A stretch of 64,000 nucleotides of DNA, from NCBI GenBank assembly GCA_016787785.1, contig JAEUTO010000004.1:266647-330646 (forward strand), in the 5' to 3' direction. A model generated the notes under the pieces. That model was not told where the DNA came from and ran no database searches. It worked only from the letters and a program-made list of their open reading frames with translations. The position numbers and the translations under genes were made by a program. Positions 42,036 through 52,000 of this stretch are shown here, piece after piece. Position 1 is the stretch's first letter; each line of letters opens with the position of its first letter. Source of the DNA: Bacteroidia bacterium (GTDB taxonomy: Bacteria; Bacteroidota; Bacteroidia; B-17B0; Aurantibacillaceae).

Positions 42036-43595
42036 CTACTTCTTATAATTAACCATGTAATGCAAGCCAACGCTTTCTTTTCGTTTCATGGCTTGTTTAA
42101 TAATTAAATAACCAATACAAATTAAATTCCGCAGCTCGCATAATTTTTGAGTGATCACAGTTTTATCGTAAAGCGCTTCGTTCTCATTATACAAGATCTC
42201 TAAACGGTCGAATGCGCGCTTAAGGCGTAACTCGCTGCGCACAATGCCAACGTAATTACTCATAATTTGCTGCACTTCTTTTTGCGATTGTGTAATTAAG
42301 ATCATCTCTTCAGCATGTTCTGTGCCTTCTGCATCCCATTCAGGAATATTATTTTCAATTTCAACTTTGTCAACTAAAGTTTTAACTTCTTCAGCCGCAC
42401 GGTGCGCAAACACAACCGCTTCTAATAACGAATTACTTGCCAAACGATTAGCGCCATGTAAACCTGTGCAGGCACATTCGCCAATTGCATATAAATTTTT
42501 GATAGAAGATTGGCCATTATCATTAACGCCAATGCCACCGCATAAATAATGTTGTGCTGGCACAACAGGTATCATTTTTACAAAGGGATCAATTCCCAAA
42601 CTCATGCACTTGTTATAAATATTTGGAAAGTGCTCAATAAATCCTTTTCTATCAAAATGGCGGCAATCTAAAAAAACAAAATCTTCACCTTTCATTTTTA
42701 ATTCATTATCAATAGCACGCGCAACAATATCGCGCGGGGCTAAAGAACCGCGACTATCGTATTTTTGCATGAACTCACGTCCGTCTTGCGTTTTTAAAAC
42801 ACCACCAAAACCACGCATGGCTTCGGTAATTAAAAAGCTTGGATTCTCGCCCGGGTTATAAAGTGAAGTGGGGTGAAATTGCACGAACTCCATGTCTTTT
42901 ACAAAACCTTTTGCACGATACACCATAGCAATACCATCGCCCGTTGCAATTTTAGGGTTGGTAGTTGTTGCATACACATGACCTGCACCGCCGGTTGCCA
43001 TAATGGTGAATTTTGATAGCACAGTATCAATAACGCCGGTTTTAGTATTTACAATATATGCGCCATAACAGGTAATGTCGGGTGTTTTAGAAGTAACTGT
43101 TTTTCCTAAATGATGTTGGGTAATAATATCAATGGCGAAATAATGATCGTAAACTGTAATGTTCTTATGGCTGTGGATCTGTTGCAATAATGCGCGTTCA
43201 ATTTCAAAGCCCGTAATATCTTTATAATGCAAAATTCTGTTCTCACTATGTCCGCCTTCTTTTGCAAGATCGTATTCGCCTTTTTCGGTTTTATCAAACT
43301 TTGTTCCCAGTTCAATTAATTCTTTCACGCGCTCGGTGCCTTCTGCAACAACCATTCTCACAATTCGTTCATCGCATAAGCCGCCACCCGCATTTAAAGT
43401 ATCTGCCACATGTTTTTCTATGCTGTCTTTATCATGCCACACGGCAGCAATACCACCCTGGGCATATTTGGTGTTGCTTTCATCTTCGTTACTTTTGGTA
43501 ATTAAAATTACTTTGCCTTTTTCTGCCACTTTAAGAGCAAAACTTAGGCCTGCTATGCCGGACCCAATAACTAAAAAATCAGTTTTTATCTGCAT
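42036..43595 (-). CDS. nadB: L-aspartate oxidase
   Basis: Oxidises aspartate to iminoaspartate in de novo NAD synthesis. The 519-residue FAD protein has DFLVIGSGIAGLSFAL (FAD-binding), NTKYAQGGIAAV, EGGHSENRILHYKDITG, FVQFHPTSLY, EAMRGFGG and GECACTGLHGANRLASNSLLEA, all diagnostic. nadA and nadC are not in the window. Convergent with the GAF gene, 9 bases apart. Confidence 0.95.
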   Translation of the reverse strand: MQIKTDFLVIGSGIAGLSFALKVAEKGKVILITKSNEDESNTKYAQGGIAAVWHDKDSIEKHVADTLNAGGGLCDERIVRMVVAEGTERVKELIELGTKFDKTEKGEYDLAKEGGHSENRILHYKDITGFEIERALLQQIHSHKNITVYDHYFAIDIITQHHLGKTVTSKTPDITCYGAYIVNTKTGVIDTVLSKFTIMATGGAGHVYATTTNPKIATGDGIAMVYRAKGFVKDMEFVQFHPTSLYNPGENPSFLITEAMRGFGGVLKTQDGREFMQKYDSRGSLAPRDIVARAIDNELKMKGEDFVFLDCRHFDRKGFIEHFPNIYNKCMSLGIDPFVKMIPVVPAQHYLCGGIGVNDNGQSSIKNLYAIGECACTGLHGANRLASNSLLEAVVFAHRAAEEVKTLVDKVEIENNIPEWDAEGTEHAEEMILITQSQKEVQQIMSNYVGIVRSELRLKRAFDRLEILYNENEALYDKTVITQKLCELRNLICIGYLIIKQAMKRKESVGLHYMVNYKK

Positions 43596-43651
43596 GATCG
43601 ATTGGCGTAAAAGTACTATTATTTAAAGGCAAATCATAAGCTTTTAGTTCG

Positions 43652-43659
43652 TAAATTTG
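43652..43659 (+). promoter_or_regulatory. Possible -7 promoter box upstream of the Nfu gene
   Basis: TAAATTTG matches TAnnTTTG exactly, 8 bases before ATG 43668, within the 72-base divergent gap with nadB. Confidence 0.35.
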
Positions 43660-43667
43660 CAGTCTAT

Positions 43668-44291
43668 ATGAATCCCAACGAAATACCTTTTATTATTTAC
43701 GTAGAAGAAACGCCAAACCCTTCGAGTGTGAAGTTTGTTGCCAATAAATTGCTTTTAGTAAGTGGCGCAACAGCCGAATATAAAACTGCAGGTGAAACAA
43801 AAGATGCGCCAATTGCCCAAAAATTATTTCAATTTCCGTTTGTGAAAAGCATCTTTATTGCCTCTAACTTTATTACGATCACAAAACAGGATGGTATTGT
43901 TTGGGAAGATGTTAGAGATGAATTACGCGTTTTTATAACGGATTACTTAAATAAAGGCAACGCCATCGTCAATAAATTGCCACAGAAAGAAGTACCAAAA
44001 GACTCTTCCTTTAAAGAAACTGTTTCTATAAATACACAACATGTTCCCCCAACAAACGATGTGGAAAATAAGATCATTGAAGTGTTGGAGCAATATATTC
44101 GCCCTGCTGTTGAATCTGATGGCGGCATGATCACTTTTAAGGAACTAAAGGATGGTATTGTTACCGTGCAAATGCGCGGCAGTTGCAGTGGCTGCCCAAG
44201 CAGCACCATGACCTTAAAGGCGGGTATTGAAGCGCTTTTAAAACGTTTGTTGCCAGATGATGTTAAAGAAGTGGTTAGCGAGGCATTGTAA
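43668..44291 (+). CDS. Nfu-type iron-sulfur cluster scaffold protein
   Basis: A 207-residue protein with the N-terminal Nfu scaffold domain (YVEETPNPSSVKFVANK, FPFVKSIFIASNFITITK, about 5-90) and C-terminal NifU-like domain with C173-S-G-C176 (MRGSCSGCPSSTMTLK), preceded by VLEQYIRPAVESDGG. The cysteine pair bridges a [4Fe-4S] cluster between two chains for delivery to apo-proteins. Cytoplasmic. Plausible clients nearby are the radical SAM protein and others, but this is only inference. Confidence 0.94.
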   Translation: MNPNEIPFIIYVEETPNPSSVKFVANKLLLVSGATAEYKTAGETKDAPIAQKLFQFPFVKSIFIASNFITITKQDGIVWEDVRDELRVFITDYLNKGNAIVNKLPQKEVPKDSSFKETVSINTQHVPPTNDVENKIIEVLEQYIRPAVESDGGMITFKELKDGIVTVQMRGSCSGCPSSTMTLKAGIEALLKRLLPDDVKEVVSEAL

Positions 44292-44325
44292 ATTATAATT
44301 TCTTAAATCTAAAATCTTAAATCAC

Positions 44326-44793
44326 GTGCAAAAACCTTCCTTCAACGATATCTATATGGAACTGGCTGAAAAGCTTGCTCTTCGCTCGCATTGTGTAAAA
44401 GCCCAGGTAGGTGCGGTTCTTACAAAAGATACCCGTATCATTTCTTTGGGTTATAATGGTCCGCCAGCCGGCACACATAACTGCGATATCGAATTTCCTG
44501 TTGTTGGCTGCCCGCGCGATAGCAAGGGAAGCTGTTCTTTGGCTTTACATGCAGAACAAAATGCTATTTTGTATGCAGCAAAAAATGGGGTTAGCATGCA
44601 GGGTGCAACATTGTATGTAACACTTTCGCCATGTATTTCATGTGCCAGGGTTATTTACACTACAGGCATTCAAAAAGTATATTTTATGCACAGTTATGCC
44701 AAATACAAAGGCTTAGCAAACGACGAAGGCGTTGATTTTTTAAAACGTTTTGGTGTTGAAGTGGTAGAATACAAAAAAGAGAATGAGGTTTAA
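44326..44793 (+). CDS. dCMP deaminase family protein
   Basis: A 155-residue zinc cytidine/deoxycytidylate deaminase starting at GTG. ALHAEQNAILYAAKNG supplies the zinc His and proton-shuttle Glu, and LSPCISCARVIY the two zinc cysteines; KAQVGAVLTKDTRIISLGYNGPPAG and GSCSLALHAE match the ComEB/dCMP deaminase branch that makes dUMP. It follows the Nfu gene by 34 bases and overlaps the next gene by 11 bases. Confidence 0.93.
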   Translation: MQKPSFNDIYMELAEKLALRSHCVKAQVGAVLTKDTRIISLGYNGPPAGTHNCDIEFPVVGCPRDSKGSCSLALHAEQNAILYAAKNGVSMQGATLYVTLSPCISCARVIYTTGIQKVYFMHSYAKYKGLANDEGVDFLKRFGVEVVEYKKENEV

Positions 44794-45106
44794 AATTATA
44801 ATAATTCTATTATTATTCTTAGCGAGTTTTTTGCCTGCTTTTTCGCAAGAAAAAGGCACCGGGCCAAAAGAAAAATCTATAAAAGTAGATCTTAAACAAC
44901 AAAAGAAAGCAAGGCTGGAGGCCCGTGAGAACAGGCGTAAAGAGAGGGCTGAGAAAAAAGCGATCAAAAAATATCACAAACGTTTGCAAACAAAAAAAGT
45001 GCGTAAGCGTATGAAAAAAAGCAAGCAAACATCCAACCTCAACAACAACAATAAACGCGAACCGTTTTTTAAGCGTTTGTTTAAAAAGAAAAAACGGAAA
45101 AAATAA
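44783..45106 (+). CDS. Small secreted lysine-rich protein
   Basis: A 107-residue protein with a signal peptide (FKIIIILLLFLASFLPAFSQ) and an extremely basic body rich in Lys/Arg (KKARLEARENRRKERAEKKAIKKYHKRL, ending KRLFKKKKRKK). Overlap of 11 bases with the deaminase implies coupled translation. It may bind nucleic acid or acidic polymers in the envelope; no family recognised. Confidence 0.6.
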   Translation: MRFKIIIILLLFLASFLPAFSQEKGTGPKEKSIKVDLKQQKKARLEARENRRKERAEKKAIKKYHKRLQTKKVRKRMKKSKQTSNLNNNNKREPFFKRLFKKKKRKK

Positions 45107-45356
45107 TATCCCCATTTATCCCGGTTTTTTAACCACTTATAAATTTCGTGTTACCACATTTTAACTTGTTAATTTCTATTAAAATCATTGTGCTTAGCTT
45201 TATAATATGAAAATAATGTTAACAGCGTATTAAAAGTTTAATAAATTGGAAATCAGTAGCTTAATAAAATGTAGGGTTTTTTGCTTGTTATTAATGCTTA
45301 GTGTTTATACTTTTAAGGCTTTTATAAGTGGAAAAATTAAGGTAATTTAACAATAT

Positions 45357-48300
45357 ATGATAAAGAAGATTTACTTAGCAGTTGTATTAGTTGTATTTAC
45401 AGGCCTGGCGGCGTTAGCGCAGGATGGGAATGGTGCAATTAAAGTGGTATTACAGGATAAAGCGACTAAGGAAGCTATTCCTTTTGCCAACGTTGTGGCT
45501 TACAAAGACGGGGTTCAGGTAGGTGTATCTACTACAAACATGGATGGTGAGGCATTTATAAAGCCTTTATCTCCCGGAAAGTACACGGTTAAAGGTGTTT
45601 ATGTTGGCTACCAGGCTTCGGAGGTTAAAGACATTCAAGTGGGTGATGGCAAAACTGCTTATATTACCATTGGCTTGTCAAACGGCGAGGGTGTAAAGTT
45701 AGATGAAGTTGAAGTTGTTATCTATCAGGTTCCTTTGATCGATCCGGATACTAAGTCCGGACAAACCGTTACCCGCGAGGACTATCAGAACTTAGCAACC
45801 AAAGATATTAACTCCGTTGCAGCTACTACAGCCGGTGTATACCAGGCCGATGAAGGAAAAGCGATCAACGTGCGTGGTGGACGTAGTGGTAACACTACTT
45901 ATTTTGTGGATGGTGTAAAGGTGTTTGGTACACCTAACTTGCCTCAACAATCCATTGAACAACTGAACGTAATTACCGGTGGGGTTCCCGCCATGTATGG
46001 TGACTTAACATCAGGAGCTATCTCTATTTCAACTCGTGGTCCACAGTCAAAATATTTTGGAGGTATTGAGTTGATCTCATCTCAATTAACCGATCCATAC
46101 GGCTACAACTCATTAGGTTTTAGTGTAGGCGGACCGATCTACAAAAAGAAAGATTCAACAAAACGTACTGTGCTTGGTTTCTTCGTTTCAGGACAAGGTA
46201 ATTATGTAAAAGATAATGCTCCCTCTTTTGTTCCGGTATATGTTCTAAGCGATGAAAAATTAGCAGAAATAAAAGAAACGCCATTATTACCTTCTCCTTC
46301 CGGAACAGGTTTTGTGCGTTCATCAGAATACATTACTAAAGACGATCTTAAAACACAAAAATTCAGACCAAACGCTTCCTCACGCTTATTATCATTGAAT
46401 GGTAAAATTGATTATGCCCCATCAGGAAATACTAATATATCATTAGGTGTTTTTTATGAGTATAACGATAAATACAACGCCGCTATTCAAAATCAGCTCA
46501 TAAATTCACAAAACAACTCAAAAACGGGCGATAGAACTTTCAGAACAAACTTATCTATCACGCAAAAATTTGGTGGCTCAGGTAATAAAGAAAAGACCCA
46601 ATCTATTTTATCTAACTCTTTCTTTAAATTCTTAGTGAGTTATGAAAACGGAAAAACTGTAAATCAAAGCGCTGTTCATAAAGATAAGATCTTTGATTAT
46701 GGTTACGTGGGTAAATTTAATCAGGATTTCTTAGGAAAAGACTTTGCTTTCAATTACTTGTATGATGACGCATTTAATTTAAATGGACAAACAATTAATG
46801 CGTACAAATATTTAGGAAGAAGGCCACTGCCTGTAACTTTTGAAGCTGGTACACAAAACCCGGATGCAGCTATATATACCACCTACCTAATAAATAATAC
46901 TCCTTCAGACCAAAACATTACTTTAGGTTATATTCAAGGTAATAACGGTATTGTTAACGGATCTGCTCCTGCAACTATTTATAACTTATTCAATAATTTT
47001 GGTGTTTATCCTACCAACTACAGAACAGACCTAAAAGATCAATTCAGGATCGCTACCAGCTTTAACACGGATATTAAAAACCATGCTGTAACATTTGGTC
47101 TTGAATTCGATCAACGCACACAAAGTTTCCATGCATTAAATGCTTCAGGTCTTTGGACGTTAATGCGCTTAAATGCAAACAGTCACACTACTCAATTAGA
47201 TGAGAGTAATCCAATTTTAGTTCCTGAATTCTCTGGTTTAGTACCATACTACTATTACGAGAACAAATATGAAGCAGATAAACAAACTAAGTTCTCTGAA
47301 AAATTATTAGAGAAATTAGGTTTACCGGTTGACTACACAGGATTTGTAAACACTGATGCTTTAGACCCTAATGATCTTAGTCTTGACATGTTTGGTCCTG
47401 AAGATCTTTTCTTTAATGGTGCCACTCGTTACGTAGGTTATGCTGGTTTTACACACGATGGTAAAAAAGTTGGTGGCAAAACAACTATTAGTAATTTCCT
47501 TGACGCTACTGATGATAAAGGCAGACATCAATTCCCAATTGGTTCTTTCAGACCGATCTATGCTTCGGTTTATGTGATGGACAAATTTGACTTTAAAGAC
47601 ATTAAGTTTAACGTAGGTTTACGTGTTGACCGTTACGATGCGAATCAACAGGTGCTAAAAGATAAATTTGCTTTACATGAACTAGCAAAAATAAGTGACC
47701 TTGGATCGTTAGAAAATCTTCCTGCAGGTTTTGCTGATAACGTACCGGGAAATCTTTCTAAAGACGCTGCTATTTATGTTGCTCAAGCTCCATCTGGTGG
47801 AAAATCTCCTTTATTCATCAAAGGTTACAGAGATGGCGATCAATGGTATGATTCCGAAGGAAATGAATTATCCGATCCATCTTTGATCGCAGCATCATCA
47901 GGTAACCCGGTTCCATTATTTAAAGATCGTTCAAACTACGATAAAAAAATGTCAGCTGGTGCATTTACCAATTATGTTGCAGCTATTAATGTTATGCCGC
48001 GTATAGCTTTCTCTTTCCCTATTTCAGATGTTGCTAATTTCTTTGCTCACTATGATATCTTAACACAACGTCCTACAAATAACCAATTACAACCTTTAGA
48101 TTATTATTATATGGATGCTGAAAGTAGCAGTCCGTTAGTTACTAATCCAAATTTGAAACCGCAACAAACAATTGATTATGAATTAGGTTTCTCTCAAATT
48201 TTAAATGAGCGTAAAAATGCATCGTTAACGATCACTTCATTCTATCGTGAGATGCGTAATATGATCAATCAAAAATATATTACCGGAGCTTATCCAAAAT

Positions 48301-49076
48301 CATATATCCAATATGATAATATTGACTTTGGTACTACAAAAGGTCTGTCGTTTGTTTTTGACTTCCGTAGAACAGGCGGTTCAAGATATTCAGCAAACTA
48401 CACTTTACAATTTGCTGAAGGTTCTGGATCAAGTGCTACATCAGGTGCTAACTTAGCAGGATCAGGGCAACCTAACTTACGTATTCTTCAACCACTTGAT
48501 TTTGATCAACGTCACAGTTTTGTATTTAACTATGACTACCGTTTTGGTGCAGAAAAAGATTACAAAGGACCATCATTCAAAAACAAAAAAGGAAAAGTTA
48601 TTCAAATACTTGAAGATGTTGGATTTAACTTATCATTCATCTTAGGTTCTGGTACACCATACACACGTTGGAATACTGCTGTGCCTTATTCTGTTTTCGT
48701 TGCTGGTGCCCGTTCAAGTATCGTAGGTCAGATCAATGGATCATCTAAACCATGGAGCTTTAGATCTAACTTAAGAATTGATAAGAACATTCCTTTAAGC
48801 TTCGGTAAAAAAGGTGATGAAGATAAAAAGACAGCTAACTTAAATGTGTATTTACAAGTATTAAATTTATTTAATAACCGTAATGTGTTAGATGTATATA
48901 ACTACACCGGTAATCCAACTGACGATGGTTACTTAACATCAACACAAGCTCAGGCAGCATTAGCATTAGCTAACAGTGCAACATCTTTCACAGATCTATA
49001 TAATATCAGTATCAATAAAGCAGGTAATTACAGCAGTCCGCGTCAAATACGTCTTGGTGTAATGTTTAATTTTTAG
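45357..49076 (+). CDS. Large TonB-dependent receptor with carboxypeptidase-regulatory domain
   Basis: A 1239-residue outer-membrane receptor. Signal peptide (IKKIYLAVVLVVFTGLAALAQ), a carboxypeptidase-regulatory-like domain (VVLQDKATKEAIPFANVVAYKDG, about 28-115), plug (KDINSVAATTAGVYQADEGKAINVRGG, NTTYFVDGVKVFG, LNVITGGVPAMYGDLTSGAISIST), and a long barrel of about 1000 residues ending RQIRLGVMFNF. The barrel is larger than that of most small siderophore receptors, and of SusC size. It is the first gene of a three-gene set with a 1477-residue secreted protein (11 bases away) and a PorV-like barrel. Ligand unknown. Confidence 0.9.
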   Translation: MIKKIYLAVVLVVFTGLAALAQDGNGAIKVVLQDKATKEAIPFANVVAYKDGVQVGVSTTNMDGEAFIKPLSPGKYTVKGVYVGYQASEVKDIQVGDGKTAYITIGLSNGEGVKLDEVEVVIYQVPLIDPDTKSGQTVTREDYQNLATKDINSVAATTAGVYQADEGKAINVRGGRSGNTTYFVDGVKVFGTPNLPQQSIEQLNVITGGVPAMYGDLTSGAISISTRGPQSKYFGGIELISSQLTDPYGYNSLGFSVGGPIYKKKDSTKRTVLGFFVSGQGNYVKDNAPSFVPVYVLSDEKLAEIKETPLLPSPSGTGFVRSSEYITKDDLKTQKFRPNASSRLLSLNGKIDYAPSGNTNISLGVFYEYNDKYNAAIQNQLINSQNNSKTGDRTFRTNLSITQKFGGSGNKEKTQSILSNSFFKFLVSYENGKTVNQSAVHKDKIFDYGYVGKFNQDFLGKDFAFNYLYDDAFNLNGQTINAYKYLGRRPLPVTFEAGTQNPDAAIYTTYLINNTPSDQNITLGYIQGNNGIVNGSAPATIYNLFNNFGVYPTNYRTDLKDQFRIATSFNTDIKNHAVTFGLEFDQRTQSFHALNASGLWTLMRLNANSHTTQLDESNPILVPEFSGLVPYYYYENKYEADKQTKFSEKLLEKLGLPVDYTGFVNTDALDPNDLSLDMFGPEDLFFNGATRYVGYAGFTHDGKKVGGKTTISNFLDATDDKGRHQFPIGSFRPIYASVYVMDKFDFKDIKFNVGLRVDRYDANQQVLKDKFALHELAKISDLGSLENLPAGFADNVPGNLSKDAAIYVAQAPSGGKSPLFIKGYRDGDQWYDSEGNELSDPSLIAASSGNPVPLFKDRSNYDKKMSAGAFTNYVAAINVMPRIAFSFPISDVANFFAHYDILTQRPTNNQLQPLDYYYMDAESSSPLVTNPNLKPQQTIDYELGFSQILNERKNASLTITSFYREMRNMINQKYITGAYPKSYIQYDNIDFGTTKGLSFVFDFRRTGGSRYSANYTLQFAEGSGSSATSGANLAGSGQPNLRILQPLDFDQRHSFVFNYDYRFGAEKDYKGPSFKNKKGKVIQILEDVGFNLSFILGSGTPYTRWNTAVPYSVFVAGARSSIVGQINGSSKPWSFRSNLRIDKNIPLSFGKKGDEDKKTANLNVYLQVLNLFNNRNVLDVYNYTGNPTDDGYLTSTQAQAALALANSATSFTDLYNISINKAGNYSSPRQIRLGVMFNF

Positions 49077-49080
49077 GAGG
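49075..49080 (+). promoter_or_regulatory. Strong Shine-Dalgarno site, unusual for Bacteroidota
   Basis: AGGAGG overlaps the receptor stop codon TAG (49074-49076) and lies 7 bases before ATG 49088. Most other starts in the window lack any such site. It should give strong translation of the secreted protein. Confidence 0.75.
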
Positions 49081-49087
49081 AATTACT

Positions 49088-52000
49088 ATGAAGAAAATAA
49101 TAATATTATTAAGTGTCTTATGTAGCATAAGCATTTATGGTAGAGAAAAAGCAGCAAGTCAAAGACAGACTTCTGTAACTAATCTTGGCCAAAAAGTAAT
49201 GGCAGAGTGTACTGCTCCAAAAGCAGCAGCCGAACTTTGGGTAAACAACGTTAGGACCATTATTTATAGTGGTGGCGATATGTGGTGGGATTTACAAGGT
49301 AATGGTAATGCCTATTACATCGTTCCTGCAACTTCTAACAGAAATGCCGGTGCATCATCTTGTTTTGGTGGATCGATCTGGTTAGGTGGTTTAGATGCCG
49401 GTGGTCAGTTAAAAGTTGCCGCTATGACTTATCGTCAAAACGGTATTGACTTTTGGCCTGGACCGTTAGATACCGTGAATGCATCTGCTGATCCTGCGGA
49501 GTGTGCTAAATACGATCAGATCTATAAAATTACACGCGTTGAGGTTGACAATTTTGTTGCTGGTGGGTCGGTTAGTCCTGGTATATTAGCATGGCCGGGT
49601 AACGGCGATGTAAGTAAAAATCAAGGTAAGCGTTTAGCTCCGTTTGTGGATGTTACTCCTGATGGTTTCTACGATCCTACTTCTGGTGATTATCCTGCGT
49701 ATGATGTTCAAAATTTAGCTTTAAAAGATAATTTAGGATTTTGTAAAGCAAAATTATATGGTGATCAAACTTTATTTTGGGTATTTAATGATAAAGGGGG
49801 CGCTCACACAGAAACACAAGGTGTGCCTATTGGTGTTGAAGTTAGAGCACAAGCTTTTGCTTTCAAAACAAACGATGAGGTTAACAATATGACTTTTTAT
49901 AGTTATGAAATTCATAATCGTTCTTCTTTCCAGTTAAATCAAACTTATTTTACAGTTTGGAACGATCCGGATCTTGGATATTATTTGGATGATTATGTTG
50001 GTTGCGACGTGGCTAGAGGTTTAGGTTATATCTACAACGCCGATCCATTTGACGAAACAGCTTCTGGTACTAATGGTTATGGAGATTTTCCTCCGGCTTT
50101 GGGTTGCGACTTTTTTAAAGGCCCGTTAGCCGATGCTAATGATGGGATCGATAATGATAACGACAACGGAACAGGACTTCCAAACAGTGGAATTGATGAG
50201 CCGGGTGAAACAATTCAAATGAGTCGTTTTACGTATTACAATAATAATATCGGTGCTTTCCCTCCACAAACTACTAACCCGGATATTGCTATTCACTATT
50301 ATAATTTCATGACAGGTTTCTGGAAAGATGGTTCTCCATTTACTTTTGGTGGAAATGCCTATGGTGGAACCGCTCCTGCAACTTATGTTTATGATGGTAA
50401 TCCTGTTACAGGAACAGGTTGGACAGAAAAATCTGCAGGTAACTTACCTGGTGACAGACGTTTCTTACAATCAGCAGGTCCCTTCAGATTATTGCCTGGT
50501 GCTGTAAATGATATTACTTTTGGTATGCCTTGGGCACAAAGCCCGGTAAAAGGTGGTAACTTAACTTCTATTGATCTATTAAAAACAGCTGATGATAAAG
50601 CACAAGCCTTATTTGACAATTGTTTTAAATTATTAGATGGTCCTGAAGCTCCGGATCTTACTATTCAGGAAACTAACAACGAATTGATCATTTACCTTAC
50701 GAACAAAAAAGGAACAAATAACTACAAGACATTCAATAATGATTATGCTGAAACAGATATTTCTATTTTATCTGATCCAACATCAACTATTACTGCGTTA
50801 AGTAATCCTGATAAAGTGTATCGTTTTGAAGGTTATATTGTATACCAAGTTGTGAATGATAAAGTAACTTCAACCGACTTAAGTGACAGAACAAAAGCTA
50901 TTCCTGTTTTCCAATGCGATCTTGAAAATAATGTTTCGCGTATTGTTAATTTTGAATTAGATAACAACGTTGGATTCCTTGTACCAAAAATAAAAGTAGA
51001 AGGTTTGAACAAAGGTGTAGTATCTACATTTAAAGTTACAGATGATGCGTTTTCAACTTCATCAAACAGAAAATTAATTAATAATAAAACATATTATTTC
51101 TTTGCTGTAGCTTATGCTTATAATAATTATTTGACCTATGCACCAGATGTTGCTGTTTCGGTAAATCCAGCTGCAAACATTTTAGGTCAAAAACGCCCTT
51201 ATCTTGAAGGTCGTAAATTTAAACGCGCTGCGGGTATTCCTCATATTCCAGACGTTGAAAAAGATGGTACAGTAGCTCAGGCTGCTTACGGTTTTGGTCC
51301 AAAAATTACAAGGATCGAAGGACAAGGTAATGGTGGAAATATTTTAACCATGACTCAAGCATCGGAAGATGAGATCGTAGCTAATGGATTTAAAGCAGAT
51401 GTTACTTACGAAAATGCACAAGGTCCAATTAACATTAAAGTTGTGGATCCATTGAACGTAAAAAATTCTGATTTTACTTTCAGATTCATTAATAATCTTG
51501 TTACTTCAACTACACCTCAGGCAAGTTTAAATGCAATGCCAACGCCTACCGCTTCTGGAACAGCAAGTCTTGGTATCGCAGCCCTAAATGTTGACAATAC
51601 AAGTTGGGAATTAAAAGATATTCAGTCTGGTAAATTATATTACCCAACGTCTATCGTTCCAACAAACACAACAGATATTCGTTATGAAACAATAAAAGTT
51701 GGAAATGAATTCTATTTCCCTGATCTTGGTTTTTCAATAACAATTAAACAAGTTGCCGATCCGGGTGAATTTGTTGGTCAGTTCACAGACTTCAAAACTC
51801 TAGATTCTGATTATCCTGGTCCTGCAGCAGGTTCATTTATTGGTGCAAGTATCTCTTATGTTAATGGCCCGGCGTGGTTAAATTCCGTTCCGGATGTAGA
51901 TGGTAACACACCGTTTAACTGGATACTTTCTGGAAACAATAAAACTGCTGGTAGCGAAGATGCTTATTATAAAAAAGATAATGCTGGTGTTGTTGCTGCG

